Of a stretch of 64,000 nucleotides of DNA, positions 53,710-63,145 are shown piece after piece. The DNA lies in the NCBI GenBank assembly GCA_016219875.1, contig JACRJZ010000047.1:62001-126000 (forward strand), in the 5' to 3' direction. This stretch comes from Verrucomicrobiota bacterium. GTDB taxonomy: Bacteria > Verrucomicrobiota > Verrucomicrobiia > Limisphaerales > JACRJZ01. The first letter of the stretch is position 1. Each line of letters starts with the position of its first letter. The notes beneath the pieces were generated by a model, which saw nothing but the letters and a program-made list of their open reading frames with translations, made no database searches and was not told the origin of the DNA. A program made the translations under genes and the position numbers.

Positions 53710-54252
53710 ATGCCTACGCCCAACCCCATCAGCCAACACATCGACGAGCACAAAAAGGCAGCGCAGGAACTGGCGCGGCTGGACAAGCTCGAAACCCAGT
53801 ACAAGCAGGAGGAATCGGAGCTTCTGCGCACGACCGACCCAGAGGATGCTGAGAAAATGAAGCTGCTGGGCGCTGTCCGTCTCAGGTTGGCTTGCATCCC
53901 CGGACGGCGCGAGCAATGGGAAAAGCGGCTGGCCGAAGTAGAAGACGGAATCCACCAGGAGATGCGGCGGCAGATTAGCCTGGTCAACGATTACCTGCGA
54001 AACCAAAGGGACACCACGCTTTCACGCGTGGCTGAAGTCCTCCAACCATTCTGCTCCACCCCGGAAGCAGCCAGGCAGGTGGCCAATCAGACGGATGTGG
54101 TCAAGGATGCCGACCGGGCCAGCGGTTATTACACGCTCGATTTTCCTTCGTACAGGCAGCGTGACGGGACGATCTTCCCGGCTGCCGTAGAGTTTCTCGC
54201 GTTCGCCTCCAAATGGGGCTTCGTGTTGCAGGAACCCTCTCCGGCGCAGTGA
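53710..54252 (+). CDS. Phage-like hypothetical protein, helical
   Basis: This is a 180-residue protein with a charged coiled-coil N-terminal half (KKAAQELARLDKLETQYKQE; RREQWEKRLAEVEDGIHQEM) and a compact second half (VAEVLQPFCSTPEAARQVAN; DYYTLDF-like GYYTLDFPSY). I recognise no family. It lies between the regulator pair and the tape-measure-like gene on the same strand. The gap after it (54253-54447) holds only fragments too short to call. Confidence 0.62.
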   Translation: MPTPNPISQHIDEHKKAAQELARLDKLETQYKQEESELLRTTDPEDAEKMKLLGAVRLRLACIPGRREQWEKRLAEVEDGIHQEMRRQISLVNDYLRNQRDTTLSRVAEVLQPFCSTPEAARQVANQTDVVKDADRASGYYTLDFPSYRQRDGTIFPAAVEFLAFASKWGFVLQEPSPAQ

Positions 54253-54447
54253 CCGCCGCTTCCGAGGCATCCCGGCCATGAATCCCGGCATCACTTTCCG
54301 TGGCAGATTACAGTCGGCCGCCCCTGCGGTTCGATTGGTCATGGCAGCCTAGGCTGGTCGGTTTCTTCCAAGCTGGCCAGTCTGGGCTACGCCTGGCACT
54401 ACCAGAGCGGCGCTCAAGATTGATGGATAGACCCACTGGCCTCGCTT

Positions 54448-56304
54448 ATGCCTGAGAACCCTGAACTCCGCGTCCACTACAAGACCACCGCCGATAACTC
54501 CGGCGCCGCCAGCGCCGCGCAAGCCCACCGCGACGTGGCCGCGGCGAGCCAGCAGGCCGCGGAGGCCGCCAAGGAACAAGCCGCGGCGGAAAAGGAACTG
54601 GCCACATTCTTGGGCGTGGTCGATGCCGAACTCGAAAAAAAGGGCCAAGCCGAAATTGAACAACAGCAGCAAGCCCTGCAGGCGGCTTTGCAGTTTCGGG
54701 AGGCACTCAACGAGGAAGCTGAAGTTCAAGCGAAGGCCAGTGACGAAACTGGGAAGACCCTTTCCCTCAAGAAGCTGCTGGTGCAGCAAGTCAAAATCCT
54801 GTCTCACGCCTTGGGCCAAATCCCCGGCGCATGGCAGGTGATGGCCATCGTCAAAAACCCGTACGTGGCTCTCGCTGTGGCGCTCGGAACCGTCGTCGCC
54901 AAGTTTCGCGAGTTCAAGCAGGCCGTCGATGAAGCGGCTCTTGCGGCGCGCGCAGGAGAGGATTTCATCAGGATTCTCCGCGGCTCCGTCGAACTGATGG
55001 CCGAAGCCAGCATCCGCGCCAAGAGCCTGGCCGACAGACTGCATGAAGCGGCCCGCGGTCAGAAGCAGATCGGGGAGCAGTTGGCCCATTCCAGGACCAT
55101 TTTGGCGGACTACTTCGCGCGGCAAGAGACAGTCGCCTCCGCCCGCGAAAAACGGCTGCGCGCGGAACTGGATTTGATGGAAGATGGCCTGGCCAAGACC
55201 AAGGCCCTGGCCGAATTGGAAGCGCGGTTGGAGCAGGAACGTCAGCAGCGCGATCTCCAGAAAAAGGAAGCGGAGTACGGCTTGCGCGCTTCTTCATCCG
55301 CCCGCGCCAAGGAAAAGGCCGCCGAACTGGGCGCGCAAGCGGAAGCGTTGCAAGGCCCGGCCGTCGGAGCCGCGCCGGGCACGGTCAATTACCAGATCGG
55401 GATCATCGCCCAGATGGAAGCCGACGCCAAAGCCAACCAGCCGCTTTGGAAAAAGGCCCAGGACAAAGCCCAAACCGCCTACAACCAGGCCGTGGAGTCC
55501 CAGGCGGAAGCGGAGCGCCGGCACAGTGCCTTCATGGCTTTGGACAAGTCCTCCTCCGCCTATCTCGGAGGAATCAATGCCGAGGGCCAGCCGGTCAGCG
55601 GAGTTTTGTTGGCCGATGCCAACAAGCGTCTGGCTGCTGCCAAAGATGCTTTGCGGGCGGCCTATCACGAGGAACAAATCGTCACGGCAAATATTGCTGC
55701 CGAAAAGGCGAATCTAGCCCGTATGACGGCGGCCCGTGACAAGCTGATTGATCGCCAGGCCGCCGCTATTGAAGCTCACAAAGCCGAAGCCGAAGCTGCG
55801 CAAGACTTGGCGGATGAAATTCAAAAACTCACTGCTACCTTTGCCAAAATCAACGAGGAGAAGGCGGGAGAAATGGTGGCGGCGCGGCTCAAACAACTCG
55901 ACGAAGCCTTCAAGAAGGCGCAGCCGGGCAGCGATGAACAATTCTCCATTTTCTCCGAAGTGGCCGGCCTCTTCAACTTCAGGGAACCGCGCCAGTTCGG
56001 CGTGAATGCCAAAGCGCCCCGCGCTCCTGCCCCTTGGGAAGTCTGGCATGACCGGATGAGCCGCTACCGGCAAAACGAAATTGAAGCCCTGGAGCGCGAA
56101 GACTACCCCGCCGCCGAAGCGTGGGGGAAGGAAGCCATTCGGCTCGGTCCAGAGCCAGAACGCATCCGAAAGGGAGCCATCGATGCCGTGAACTCCATTC
56201 AAAACGTGGAAACCGCCATGATGGATGTCTTGGGTCAAATCAGCAACGAACTGGGCAGGGTTTCCGCCCGCCTCCAAGCTTCCCGCGGGCCTGCCTATTC
56301 GTGA
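54448..56304 (+). CDS. Tape-measure-like coiled-coil protein
   Basis: This is a 618-residue protein rich in Ala, Glu, Lys and Gln. It begins PELRVHYKTTADNSGAASAA, then long heptad coiled coils (residues ~25-95, 200-300, 345-480) broken by one hydrophobic helix region (VMAIVKNPYVALAVALGTVV, ~130-150). That layout is typical of phage tail length proteins, although it is short for one. The C-terminus ends DVLGQISNELGRVSARLQ. No tail neighbours (tube, baseplate) are present, so it could be a prophage remnant or a repurposed gene. Assignment is by composition, not by motif. Confidence 0.6.
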   Translation: MPENPELRVHYKTTADNSGAASAAQAHRDVAAASQQAAEAAKEQAAAEKELATFLGVVDAELEKKGQAEIEQQQQALQAALQFREALNEEAEVQAKASDETGKTLSLKKLLVQQVKILSHALGQIPGAWQVMAIVKNPYVALAVALGTVVAKFREFKQAVDEAALAARAGEDFIRILRGSVELMAEASIRAKSLADRLHEAARGQKQIGEQLAHSRTILADYFARQETVASAREKRLRAELDLMEDGLAKTKALAELEARLEQERQQRDLQKKEAEYGLRASSSARAKEKAAELGAQAEALQGPAVGAAPGTVNYQIGIIAQMEADAKANQPLWKKAQDKAQTAYNQAVESQAEAERRHSAFMALDKSSSAYLGGINAEGQPVSGVLLADANKRLAAAKDALRAAYHEEQIVTANIAAEKANLARMTAARDKLIDRQAAAIEAHKAEAEAAQDLADEIQKLTATFAKINEEKAGEMVAARLKQLDEAFKKAQPGSDEQFSIFSEVAGLFNFREPRQFGVNAKAPRAPAPWEVWHDRMSRYRQNEIEALEREDYPAAEAWGKEAIRLGPEPERIRKGAIDAVNSIQNVETAMMDVLGQISNELGRVSARLQASRGPAYS

Positions 56305-56332
56305 TGTGCCTGCCCAGAAACCTGAACTCGTG

Positions 56333-56577
56333 ATGATGCGCCATCCTTTCACTCTGGCCAACGATGGTTGGATCCACTTGGTCCCCCTCGGTGAGTATCC
56401 CAATTCCGATGTTGTGCAAGTGGTGGATCCCCTGTCTGCCCAATCCATCGTGAACAGCTTTTATCGGGACGCCCTGAGGCCGAACTTTGCAGGACTGCTG
56501 GTGGATCGCGCTCACTTCTCCACTGATTTGAACAAGCCGAGCGAGGCGATGGGTTGGATTGACGCCGTTGAAGCTCG
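56333..56577 (+). pseudogene. Truncated Mu-type phage protease (gpI-like)
   Basis: The frame opens RHPFTLANDGWIHLVPLGEY, then VVQVVDPLSAQSIVNSF, FAGLLVDRAHFS and AMGWIDAVEARA. That is the N-terminal part of the Mu I-protein/phage protease family (pattern DGW..L.P.G.., then Q..D, then HPD/AHF, then GW...L). It breaks off at ARA and continues into an unrelated frame. The family protein has about 350 residues; about 80 remain. Confidence 0.7.
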
Positions 56578-56925
56578 CGCGGCTGGGCCTTGCTGCTCCT
56601 GCTCGGCGGCGGCGTGGCCTACGTCACCACGCGCGCAGCCTTGACGCGGCAGTTCGACGACGCGCTGCGCACCAAAGCCCTGGCCCTTACCACGATCACC
56701 GAACAGGATCACGGCGAAATCAAGTTGGAGGTCGCCGACCTGTTCATGCGCGAGTTCGACGCGGATGTCAGCACAGCCTTCTACCAACTCTGGCGGGGCG
56801 ACGGCGCTGTCGTGGACCGCTCGCCGTCGTTGCGCGGCGCGAACCTGCCCCGGCGCGGCGGCACGTTAGGCGCGCCCGAGTTCTGGAACTTGGACGGACC
56901 TGGCAACGCCAAGCACACTTCGCAA
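56577..56925 (+). pseudogene. Histidine kinase sensor-domain fragment (heavy-metal type)
   Basis: This fragment has a membrane helix (ALLLLLGGGVAYVTT), then RAALTRQFDDALRTKALALT, KLEVADLFMREFDADVSTAF and GAPEFWNLD. It is the start of a sensor kinase of the kind that pairs with metal efflux systems (membrane segment, then a periplasmic domain). Nothing like a HAMP, HisKA or ATPase domain follows; at 56912-56941 a short palindrome (AAGCACACTT / AAGTGTGCTT) ends it. The fragment is joined directly to the phage protease remnant. The remaining ~85 bases to the pump gene show nothing clear. Confidence 0.65.
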
Positions 56926-57010
56926 AGTGTGCTTGGCTCCCAAGCCACTACTCCTGGCTTGTCTCAGCCCCGGCCCACTGGCTCAACCAGGAGATCAACT
57001 TGCAGCCCTC

Positions 57011-60000
57011 TCAACTGTTCCCCGCCGCGGAGCACGTCCTCTTCGGCGCTCCTCTTCCGACGCAAACATACAGCGCCGGCAACACCAGCAGCGTTAGCAG
57101 CGTGTTGGTGAAGATGCCGCCGATGACCACTGTCGCCAGCGGACGCTGCACTTCGCCGCCCACGCCCACGTTCACCGCCATCGGGATGAAGCCCACCGCC
57201 GCCACCAGCGCCGTCATCAGCACTGGGCGCAACCGCACCAAGCAGCCTTCCCGGACGGCTTGTTCCAGCGGTTCGCCCGCGTCGAGCTTCTGCTTGATGA
57301 ACGTCACCAGCACCAGGCCGTTGAGGATAGCCACGCCGCTCAGGGCGATGAACCCGATGGCCGAACTCACCGTGAACGGCAGGCCGCGCAACCAAAGCGC
57401 GAGCACGCCGCCCACCAATCCCAGCGGAATGCCCGAGGCCACGATGAGCACCTCGCGCACGGTCTTGAGGCTAAAGAACAGCAGCACGAAGATCAGCGCC
57501 AGCGCCATCGGCACCACAAACATCAGCTTCCGGTTGGCCCGTTCCATGTTCTCGAACTGCCCACCCCACTCGATCGTGTAGCCGTCGGGCATTTTGACCT
57601 GCGCCGCGATGTTCGCCCGCCCTTCGGCGACGAAGCTCTTCACGTCCCGCCCGCGCACGTTGCACTGCACGGTGATTCGCCGCTTGCCCCACTCGCGGTT
57701 GATGGTGGACGGGCCTTCCATCTCGGTGATCTTCGCGACCTGATTTAACGGCAGCACCGGGCCGCCAGCGGTCGGAATGAGCGTGGCCGCCAGCGCGTCC
57801 GGGTCCGTGCGCTGTTTGTCCGGCAGCCGCACCACGAGCGGGAAACGCCGTTGCCCTTCGCGCACGTCGCCCACCCGCCGCGAGCCGACCGCCTCGACGA
57901 CGTTCAGCACGTTGCGTGTCGGCACGCCGTAGCGGGCAATGGCCTGCGGGTCCACGCGCACTTGCAGGAAGGTCTGCCCGGTCAACTGTTCGACCGAGGC
58001 CTCGCTCGCGCCACGAATCCCGGCCAGCACGGCTTGCACCTCGCCGCCCAAGCGGCGCAATTCCTCCAGATCATCGCCATAGACCTTGATGCCGATGTCG
58101 CCCCGGATGCCGGCGATCAGTTCGTTCAGGCGCATCTCGATGGGCTGGCTGAACGCAGGCTTCAGCCCGGGCACTTGGTTCAACACGTCGCGCATCTTCT
58201 CCGTCAACTCGGATTGTGTGCGCGCCTTCTTCCATTGCCCGCGCGGTTTGAGCGCCAGGAAGAAATCCGCCAGTTCAACCCCCATCGGATCGGTGGCGAC
58301 TTCCGCCGTGCCCAGACGCGTCCAGATATGTTCAATTTCGTCGGGGAACTCCGCCAACAACACTCGCTCAATGCGGTCGTTTTGCGCTACGGCTTCAACC
58401 ACGGAAATGCCTGCCAACCGCACGGTCGTTCCCACAATCGCTCCCTCCCCCAGCTTCGGCAGGAATTCCCCGCCCATGCGCGAGGCGATCAGCGCCGCGC
58501 CAATGAACAAGACCACCGCCCCGAACACCGTGAGCAGGCGAAACCGCAGCGCCAGGCCGAGGGCCGGTTCATAAACGCGGTGGGCCAGCCGCACCAGCCA
58601 CGGGTCCTTTTCCTTCACCTGCTTGGGCAGGAACAATGCCGTCAGCACCGGCGTCAGCGTGAGGGCCAGGATCAACGAGCCCAGCAGCGCAAAGATCAGC
58701 GTCAGCGCCATCGGCTTGAACAGCTTCCCCTCGATGCCCTCCAGGGTAAGAATGGGCAGGAACACGATCATGATGATCCCCACGCCGAACGCCACGGGCC
58801 GCGCCACTTCCAACGGCGCGCTGCGGAGCACCTCCTCGCGTTCCTCTTTGGTCAGCACCCGCCCCAGTTCGTGCTGCCGCATCGCCAGCCGGCGCATGGC
58901 GTTCTCCACCATCACCACCGCGCCATCCACGATGAGGCCGAAGTCCACCGCGCCGAGGCTCAAGAGGCTGGCGGCGATGCCGGCCTGCAACATGAAGTTG
59001 CCCGCGAAGAGCATCGAAAGCGGGATCGCCACCGCCACAATCAATCCGGCCCTCAAGTTCCCCAGGAAGGCAAACAGGATGGCGATGACCAGCAGCGCCC
59101 CGGCCAGCAGGTTGTGTTCGACCGTGCGAATCACGTTATCCACCAGTTCCGTCCGATCGTAGAGCACCTCCAGCTTGATGTCCGGCGGCAGGAACTTTTG
59201 CACCTCCGCCAGCTTGGCTTTGAGCGCGTGGGTCACCACCGCGCTATTCTCGCCCATCAGCATGAAGCCGAGTCCCAGCACCGCTTCCCCCCGGCCATCC
59301 GCGGTTACAGCGCCCCGCCGAATCTCGTGGTCCTCCTTCACGTTGGCCACGTCCCGCACCCGCACCGGCGTTCCGTCATGGCTGGTGATGACAATGTTGG
59401 CAATCTCCTGGACGTTGGTTGTCAGTCCAACCCCGTGAACCAAGAGCGACTCGCCGCTCCGCACAATCTGCCCGCCGCCGACATTCTGGTTGTTCGCCTG
59501 CAACGCCTCGACCAGCTCCTCGAATGTCAGCCGGTATTTGATGAGCCGGTCGGTTTCCACCACCACATGGAATTGCTTCTCGAATCCGCCCCAGGTGTTC
59601 ACCTCGGCCACGCCCGCCACCTTGCGCAGTTGCGGCTTCACCACCCAGTCCTGCCACGTCCGCAATTCCGTCGGCGTACGATTCGTGTCGGTGGACCGCA
59701 CCACGTAATGGAACACCTCGCCCAAGCCCGTGGCGATGGGGCCAAGCTGCGGACGCGCCAAGCCTTCCGCCAACTCCACCGTCTGGAGCCGCTCCATGAT
59801 AAGCTGCCGCGCCTTGAAGATGTTGATGCTGTCGTCGAACGTGGCCACGACTTGCGACAGCCCGAACTTCGAGATGGAGCGCACGTTGTGCAGGCCCGGC
59901 AAGCCGCTGATGGCCAGTTCCACTGGCAGTGTGATTTGCGCTTCCGTCTCCTGCGGGTTCAATGACGCCGCCGTGGTGTTGATTTGCACCTGCACCGGCG

Positions 60001-60127
60001 TCGTGTCCGGGAAGGCGTCAATCGGCAAAATGCTCAGGCTCCGCCCGCCGATGACGACCAGCGCCACCGCCAGCACACAGACCAGCAGCCGGTTCTTGAG
60101 CGAGAAATTGATGATCCAGTTTAGCAT
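57011..60127 (-). CDS. Heavy-metal RND efflux pump, CzcA/CusA family
   Basis: This is a 1038-residue inner-membrane transporter with the 12-helix RND plan. It exports divalent or monovalent metals with the adaptor and channel encoded upstream. Typical features: LPIDAFPDTTPVQVQINT near the N-terminus, AISGLPGLHNVRSISKFGLS, and TM4 with GAVDFGLIVDGAVVMVEN, the D-F-x-x-x-x-D-G-A-V signature of the metal (HME) group. The latter is closer to Co/Zn/Cd (CzcA) than to Cu/Ag pumps. SGVAILNGLVLVTFIKQ and the late VLMTALVAAVGFIPMA are also conserved. Length is normal. The start at 60127 is close to the adaptor gene's end. Confidence 0.93.
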   Translation of the reverse strand: MLNWIINFSLKNRLLVCVLAVALVVIGGRSLSILPIDAFPDTTPVQVQINTTAASLNPQETEAQITLPVELAISGLPGLHNVRSISKFGLSQVVATFDDSINIFKARQLIMERLQTVELAEGLARPQLGPIATGLGEVFHYVVRSTDTNRTPTELRTWQDWVVKPQLRKVAGVAEVNTWGGFEKQFHVVVETDRLIKYRLTFEELVEALQANNQNVGGGQIVRSGESLLVHGVGLTTNVQEIANIVITSHDGTPVRVRDVANVKEDHEIRRGAVTADGRGEAVLGLGFMLMGENSAVVTHALKAKLAEVQKFLPPDIKLEVLYDRTELVDNVIRTVEHNLLAGALLVIAILFAFLGNLRAGLIVAVAIPLSMLFAGNFMLQAGIAASLLSLGAVDFGLIVDGAVVMVENAMRRLAMRQHELGRVLTKEEREEVLRSAPLEVARPVAFGVGIIMIVFLPILTLEGIEGKLFKPMALTLIFALLGSLILALTLTPVLTALFLPKQVKEKDPWLVRLAHRVYEPALGLALRFRLLTVFGAVVLFIGAALIASRMGGEFLPKLGEGAIVGTTVRLAGISVVEAVAQNDRIERVLLAEFPDEIEHIWTRLGTAEVATDPMGVELADFFLALKPRGQWKKARTQSELTEKMRDVLNQVPGLKPAFSQPIEMRLNELIAGIRGDIGIKVYGDDLEELRRLGGEVQAVLAGIRGASEASVEQLTGQTFLQVRVDPQAIARYGVPTRNVLNVVEAVGSRRVGDVREGQRRFPLVVRLPDKQRTDPDALAATLIPTAGGPVLPLNQVAKITEMEGPSTINREWGKRRITVQCNVRGRDVKSFVAEGRANIAAQVKMPDGYTIEWGGQFENMERANRKLMFVVPMALALIFVLLFFSLKTVREVLIVASGIPLGLVGGVLALWLRGLPFTVSSAIGFIALSGVAILNGLVLVTFIKQKLDAGEPLEQAVREGCLVRLRPVLMTALVAAVGFIPMAVNVGVGGEVQRPLATVVIGGIFTNTLLTLLVLPALYVCVGRGAPKRTCSAAGNS

Positions 60128-60154
60128 CGGGATGTTTTCTTGAGAGGGTTGGGC

Positions 60155-61708
60155 TTAGTCATCCGCACAGCCTGCGCCCAAGCGCGACATCAGCATCGCC
60201 GACTTGATGGCGAACGCATGGCTCACCGCGATTTCCTCCTGTGGCTTCAGGCCCGTCAGTACCTCCAGCCGCCCGTTGAACTTGGCGCCCAGTTGCACGG
60301 CGCGCGCGTCGAACAAATCCTGACCGAGCTTCACAAACACAAAAGGCTTGCCCTCGACATGCTGGACAGCCGATGGCGGCACCAGCATCGCGCCTTCCGC
60401 CTGGCGCGTGAGAATCCGCGCCGTGGCAAACATCTTGTCCTTGAGCAGGCAGTCGGGGTTGGCGAATTCTGCGCGGGCGCGGGCCATCCGCGTGCGCTCA
60501 TCCACCGCCGGGCCAATCCACGTCAGCTTGCCCAGGAACACCTTCCCTGGCAGCGAATCCACCCGCAGTTCCACCGCCTGCCCAGTTTTCACTCGGGCCA
60601 GCGTGGATTCCGGCACTTGCAGCATCGCCCACACCGTCGAATGGTCCACCAGCGTAAACAGCGGCTTGCCCACGTCCACCAGCGACCCGCGCACCGCCAT
60701 CCGCTCGGCGATTTCGCCCGCGAACGGCGCGCGCACTTCCATCAGCACTTGCTCCTGCGGCTTCCTCCCCATCTCATCAATCTGCTCCTCGGTGAAGCCC
60801 TGGGTCCGCAGTTGCTGACAGGCCGCGCGGTGAGCGGCCTCGGCTTCCTGCAACGCCTGTTCTGAAGTCACGCGCTGCTCGCGCAACTTTCGTTCCCGGT
60901 CCAGGGTTTGATGCGACAACACCGCCTTGGCCACCGCTTCTGCAATCGAAGCCGACCAAATCTTCGCCACCGTTTGCTTCTCCTCGACTTTGGTGCCCAG
61001 GTCCACATCCACCGTCTGAATGATTCCGCTCACTGGCGCGGCAATCTGCGCCAGCTTGTTCTGGTTGAAGCTCACTTCCGCCACGCACTCGATGCCGTCG
61101 GCAATCGCCCCGCGCTCGGGCAACGCGGTCTGGACGCCCACGATGGCGGTCGAGTTTGTCGAAGGCAGCCGCACCTTCATGCTCTCGCCCGGCTTGAGCT
61201 TGGCCGCTGCGTCCGGCCGGCAGATGGCGCACTCGGCTTCCGGCACACCGTGCTCGGAGCACATCAGCACCGCCCCGGCGCCGGCGGCGGGCTTCCCTTT
61301 GCCCTTCAACTCCGGCCGGCAGAGGAAGCATTCATCCTCGTAGAGCGAATGCTCTTTGCACCACAGACGCTTCTTGTCTTGAAGCTCCGGGTGGCACTCG
61401 AAACACCGGTCCTCGTATCGTTTGTGTTCTTCGCACCAGAGCCGGCCCTTCTCGCGCAGGTTGGCGTCACAAATAAAACAAAGTTCCTTGGGCGCATCGT
61501 GCGCGGCGCATTTGGTGCCGCTGAGTGGCGCCTGTGCGGTCGGGCCGGCAGCACCCTTGGGAGCCGTTTCAACTTTGCCATGCTTGTGCCCGGCGTGGCC
61601 GTGGCCGTCGTCTTCGCCGGCGCCTTCTTGTTTCTTGCAGCCGGCGAAGAGCGCCAGCGCCACAACGCTCGCCCAGACGGCAAGCTTCAAAGTGATTTGT
61701 GTCTTCAT
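60155..61708 (-). CDS. Efflux adaptor (CzcB/CusB family) with four Cys/His repeats
   Basis: This 517-residue periplasmic adaptor is lipid-anchored (lipobox FAGC, Cys24). After a His/Gly-rich stretch (HGHAGHKHG, residues 36-44) come four copies of C-x2-H-x6-C-x2-C: residues 67-80, 92-105, 117-130 and 150-163, the first three spaced by exactly 25. Such repeats are zinc-finger-like and likely bind metal. From about 190 on it is a normal membrane fusion protein: barrel-sandwich hybrid (AQIAAPVSGIIQTVDVDLGT), alpha-helical hairpin (~245-310) and beta-barrel (APFAGEIAER; LVDHSTVWAMLQVPE). It lies between the channel and pump genes, 27 and 10 bases away. Confidence 0.93.
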   Translation of the reverse strand: MKTQITLKLAVWASVVALALFAGCKKQEGAGEDDGHGHAGHKHGKVETAPKGAAGPTAQAPLSGTKCAAHDAPKELCFICDANLREKGRLWCEEHKRYEDRCFECHPELQDKKRLWCKEHSLYEDECFLCRPELKGKGKPAAGAGAVLMCSEHGVPEAECAICRPDAAAKLKPGESMKVRLPSTNSTAIVGVQTALPERGAIADGIECVAEVSFNQNKLAQIAAPVSGIIQTVDVDLGTKVEEKQTVAKIWSASIAEAVAKAVLSHQTLDRERKLREQRVTSEQALQEAEAAHRAACQQLRTQGFTEEQIDEMGRKPQEQVLMEVRAPFAGEIAERMAVRGSLVDVGKPLFTLVDHSTVWAMLQVPESTLARVKTGQAVELRVDSLPGKVFLGKLTWIGPAVDERTRMARARAEFANPDCLLKDKMFATARILTRQAEGAMLVPPSAVQHVEGKPFVFVKLGQDLFDARAVQLGAKFNGRLEVLTGLKPQEEIAVSHAFAIKSAMLMSRLGAGCADD

Positions 61709-61718
61709 GGTCAGATTC

Positions 61719-63017
61719 CTATTGGGGGGTTGAAGTTTGATGGGGTTGCGGCTGGAGCAACGCTTCCAGTTCCGCCTGGGCGACGTTCAGTTCGAGCAGT
61801 TTTTGCTGATAGGCCAGCCGCGCTTCAGCGGTCGTGCGTTGCGTGTCCACCAGGTCAATGAAGTTGAACTTGCCCTGCTCGAACCCGGTTTGAACGAGCC
61901 GCAGCGCGTCATTCGCTTTCGGCAAAATCCGCTCGCGGTAGTTGGCCACCTGCTCGGCGGCCGTCCGGTAGCGCTTCAACGCGTTGGCCCACTCGCGCTG
62001 CAACTGCTGCTGTACCCCGTGCAACTCCGCTTCCGCCACACTCACGTTCGCCCGCGCCTCTTGTTGCTTCCCCTTCCCACGGTCGATGAGAGGCAACGGC
62101 AGCGAGAAGCCGAGTTGAATGATGGACTGGTCCGTCTCGCCGATGCGCCCGCCCGCCAAGCCCACCTTCACATCCGGGTACGGCTCCAGCCGAGCGCGGC
62201 GGTGTTCCAGTTGCGCGCGGTCCAGATTCGCCTGGGCGGCGGCAGCGCTCGGATGCTTCGCCAGCACGCCCTCCGCGCCCGATTCCATCAGCGCGGGAAT
62301 CGGCGCATCGGCCAGCGTTCCGGACAGGCTGGCGTCCTTTAGGTCCGGCCGCCCCAGCATCGTGGCAAAAATCTGCCGCACCGTGGCCAGTTCCCTTTGA
62401 AAGCCCGTCAACTCCGTCCGGGCCTGCTCCAATTGCACTTCCGCCCGCAACTGCTCCTGGTAGGCCGCCGCGCCGGCATCCACTCGCTTCCGCGCTGTGG
62501 CCGCAGAAGACTCCGCCACCGCCACCAGTTGCGTGGACACCTCCACCAGCCGTTCGGACGCCAGCACCCGGAAGAATCCGGCCTTCACGTCCCGGACGAT
62601 TTCCGTCCGGCGCAATGCCAGTTCCGCTTCCGACAACTTCACCCCCGCGCCCCCAATCTGCTTGTCCAGCGACTTCTTCCCCGGATACGGCAGCGTCTGG
62701 GCGATGCCAATGGTCTGCTTGGCTTCGGAGAAACCGCGCCCGTTGCGCACCGGCCAGTCTTCGGCGCTCAGTTCCAGTTCGGGATTGCTCCACTTCTTTG
62801 CCTGGTAGGCTCGCCCGGACGCTGCGTCCACTTGCGCGCGCGAAGCGCGGAGTGCCGGGTTGTGCGCCAGCGCCAGTCGAACTGCTTCGTCCAGCGTGAG
62901 CGCATTCAGGCTGAAAGACTCCGGCGTCTGGGCAGCGAATCCCAGACGCGCACCCCCGGCGACCAGCACCGCCAGGGCAGACCACCGACACCATGTCAAA
63001 ATCAAACTCAGCTTCAT
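61719..63017 (-). CDS. Outer membrane efflux channel, TolC/CusC family
   Basis: This is a 432-residue protein. A signal peptide (residues 1-28) is followed by the two-fold TolC repeat. The first half has LTLDEAVRLALAHNPALRAS, the second LEHRRARLEPYPDVKVGLAG and FSLPLPLIDRGKGKQQEARA. The long helices (VSTQLVAVAESSAATARKRV; LREWANALKRYRTAAEQVAN-like segment) form the periplasmic tunnel. It exports metal together with the adaptor and pump that follow. The ATG at 63017 gives the normal signal peptide; an ATG two codons upstream is equally possible. Confidence 0.9.
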   Translation of the reverse strand: MKLSLILTWCRWSALAVLVAGGARLGFAAQTPESFSLNALTLDEAVRLALAHNPALRASRAQVDAASGRAYQAKKWSNPELELSAEDWPVRNGRGFSEAKQTIGIAQTLPYPGKKSLDKQIGGAGVKLSEAELALRRTEIVRDVKAGFFRVLASERLVEVSTQLVAVAESSAATARKRVDAGAAAYQEQLRAEVQLEQARTELTGFQRELATVRQIFATMLGRPDLKDASLSGTLADAPIPALMESGAEGVLAKHPSAAAAQANLDRAQLEHRRARLEPYPDVKVGLAGGRIGETDQSIIQLGFSLPLPLIDRGKGKQQEARANVSVAEAELHGVQQQLQREWANALKRYRTAAEQVANYRERILPKANDALRLVQTGFEQGKFNFIDLVDTQRTTAEARLAYQQKLLELNVAQAELEALLQPQPHQTSTPQ

Positions 63018-63145
63018 AATCATCTCTCGATACAAACCGACATCACACAACGACAGGGGAAAACGCGCGGCGTGCAGACACACCGCAGCCATCAGGGGAA
63101 TCCCTGGACGAGAAGCTTCAGCGGAAACGTCCCGAACGGGACTGC

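Noticed and set aside
57851..59965. Plus-strand frame of 704 residues opposite the RND pump
   Set aside because: His/Gln/Arg-rich shadow of the pump gene with no family features.
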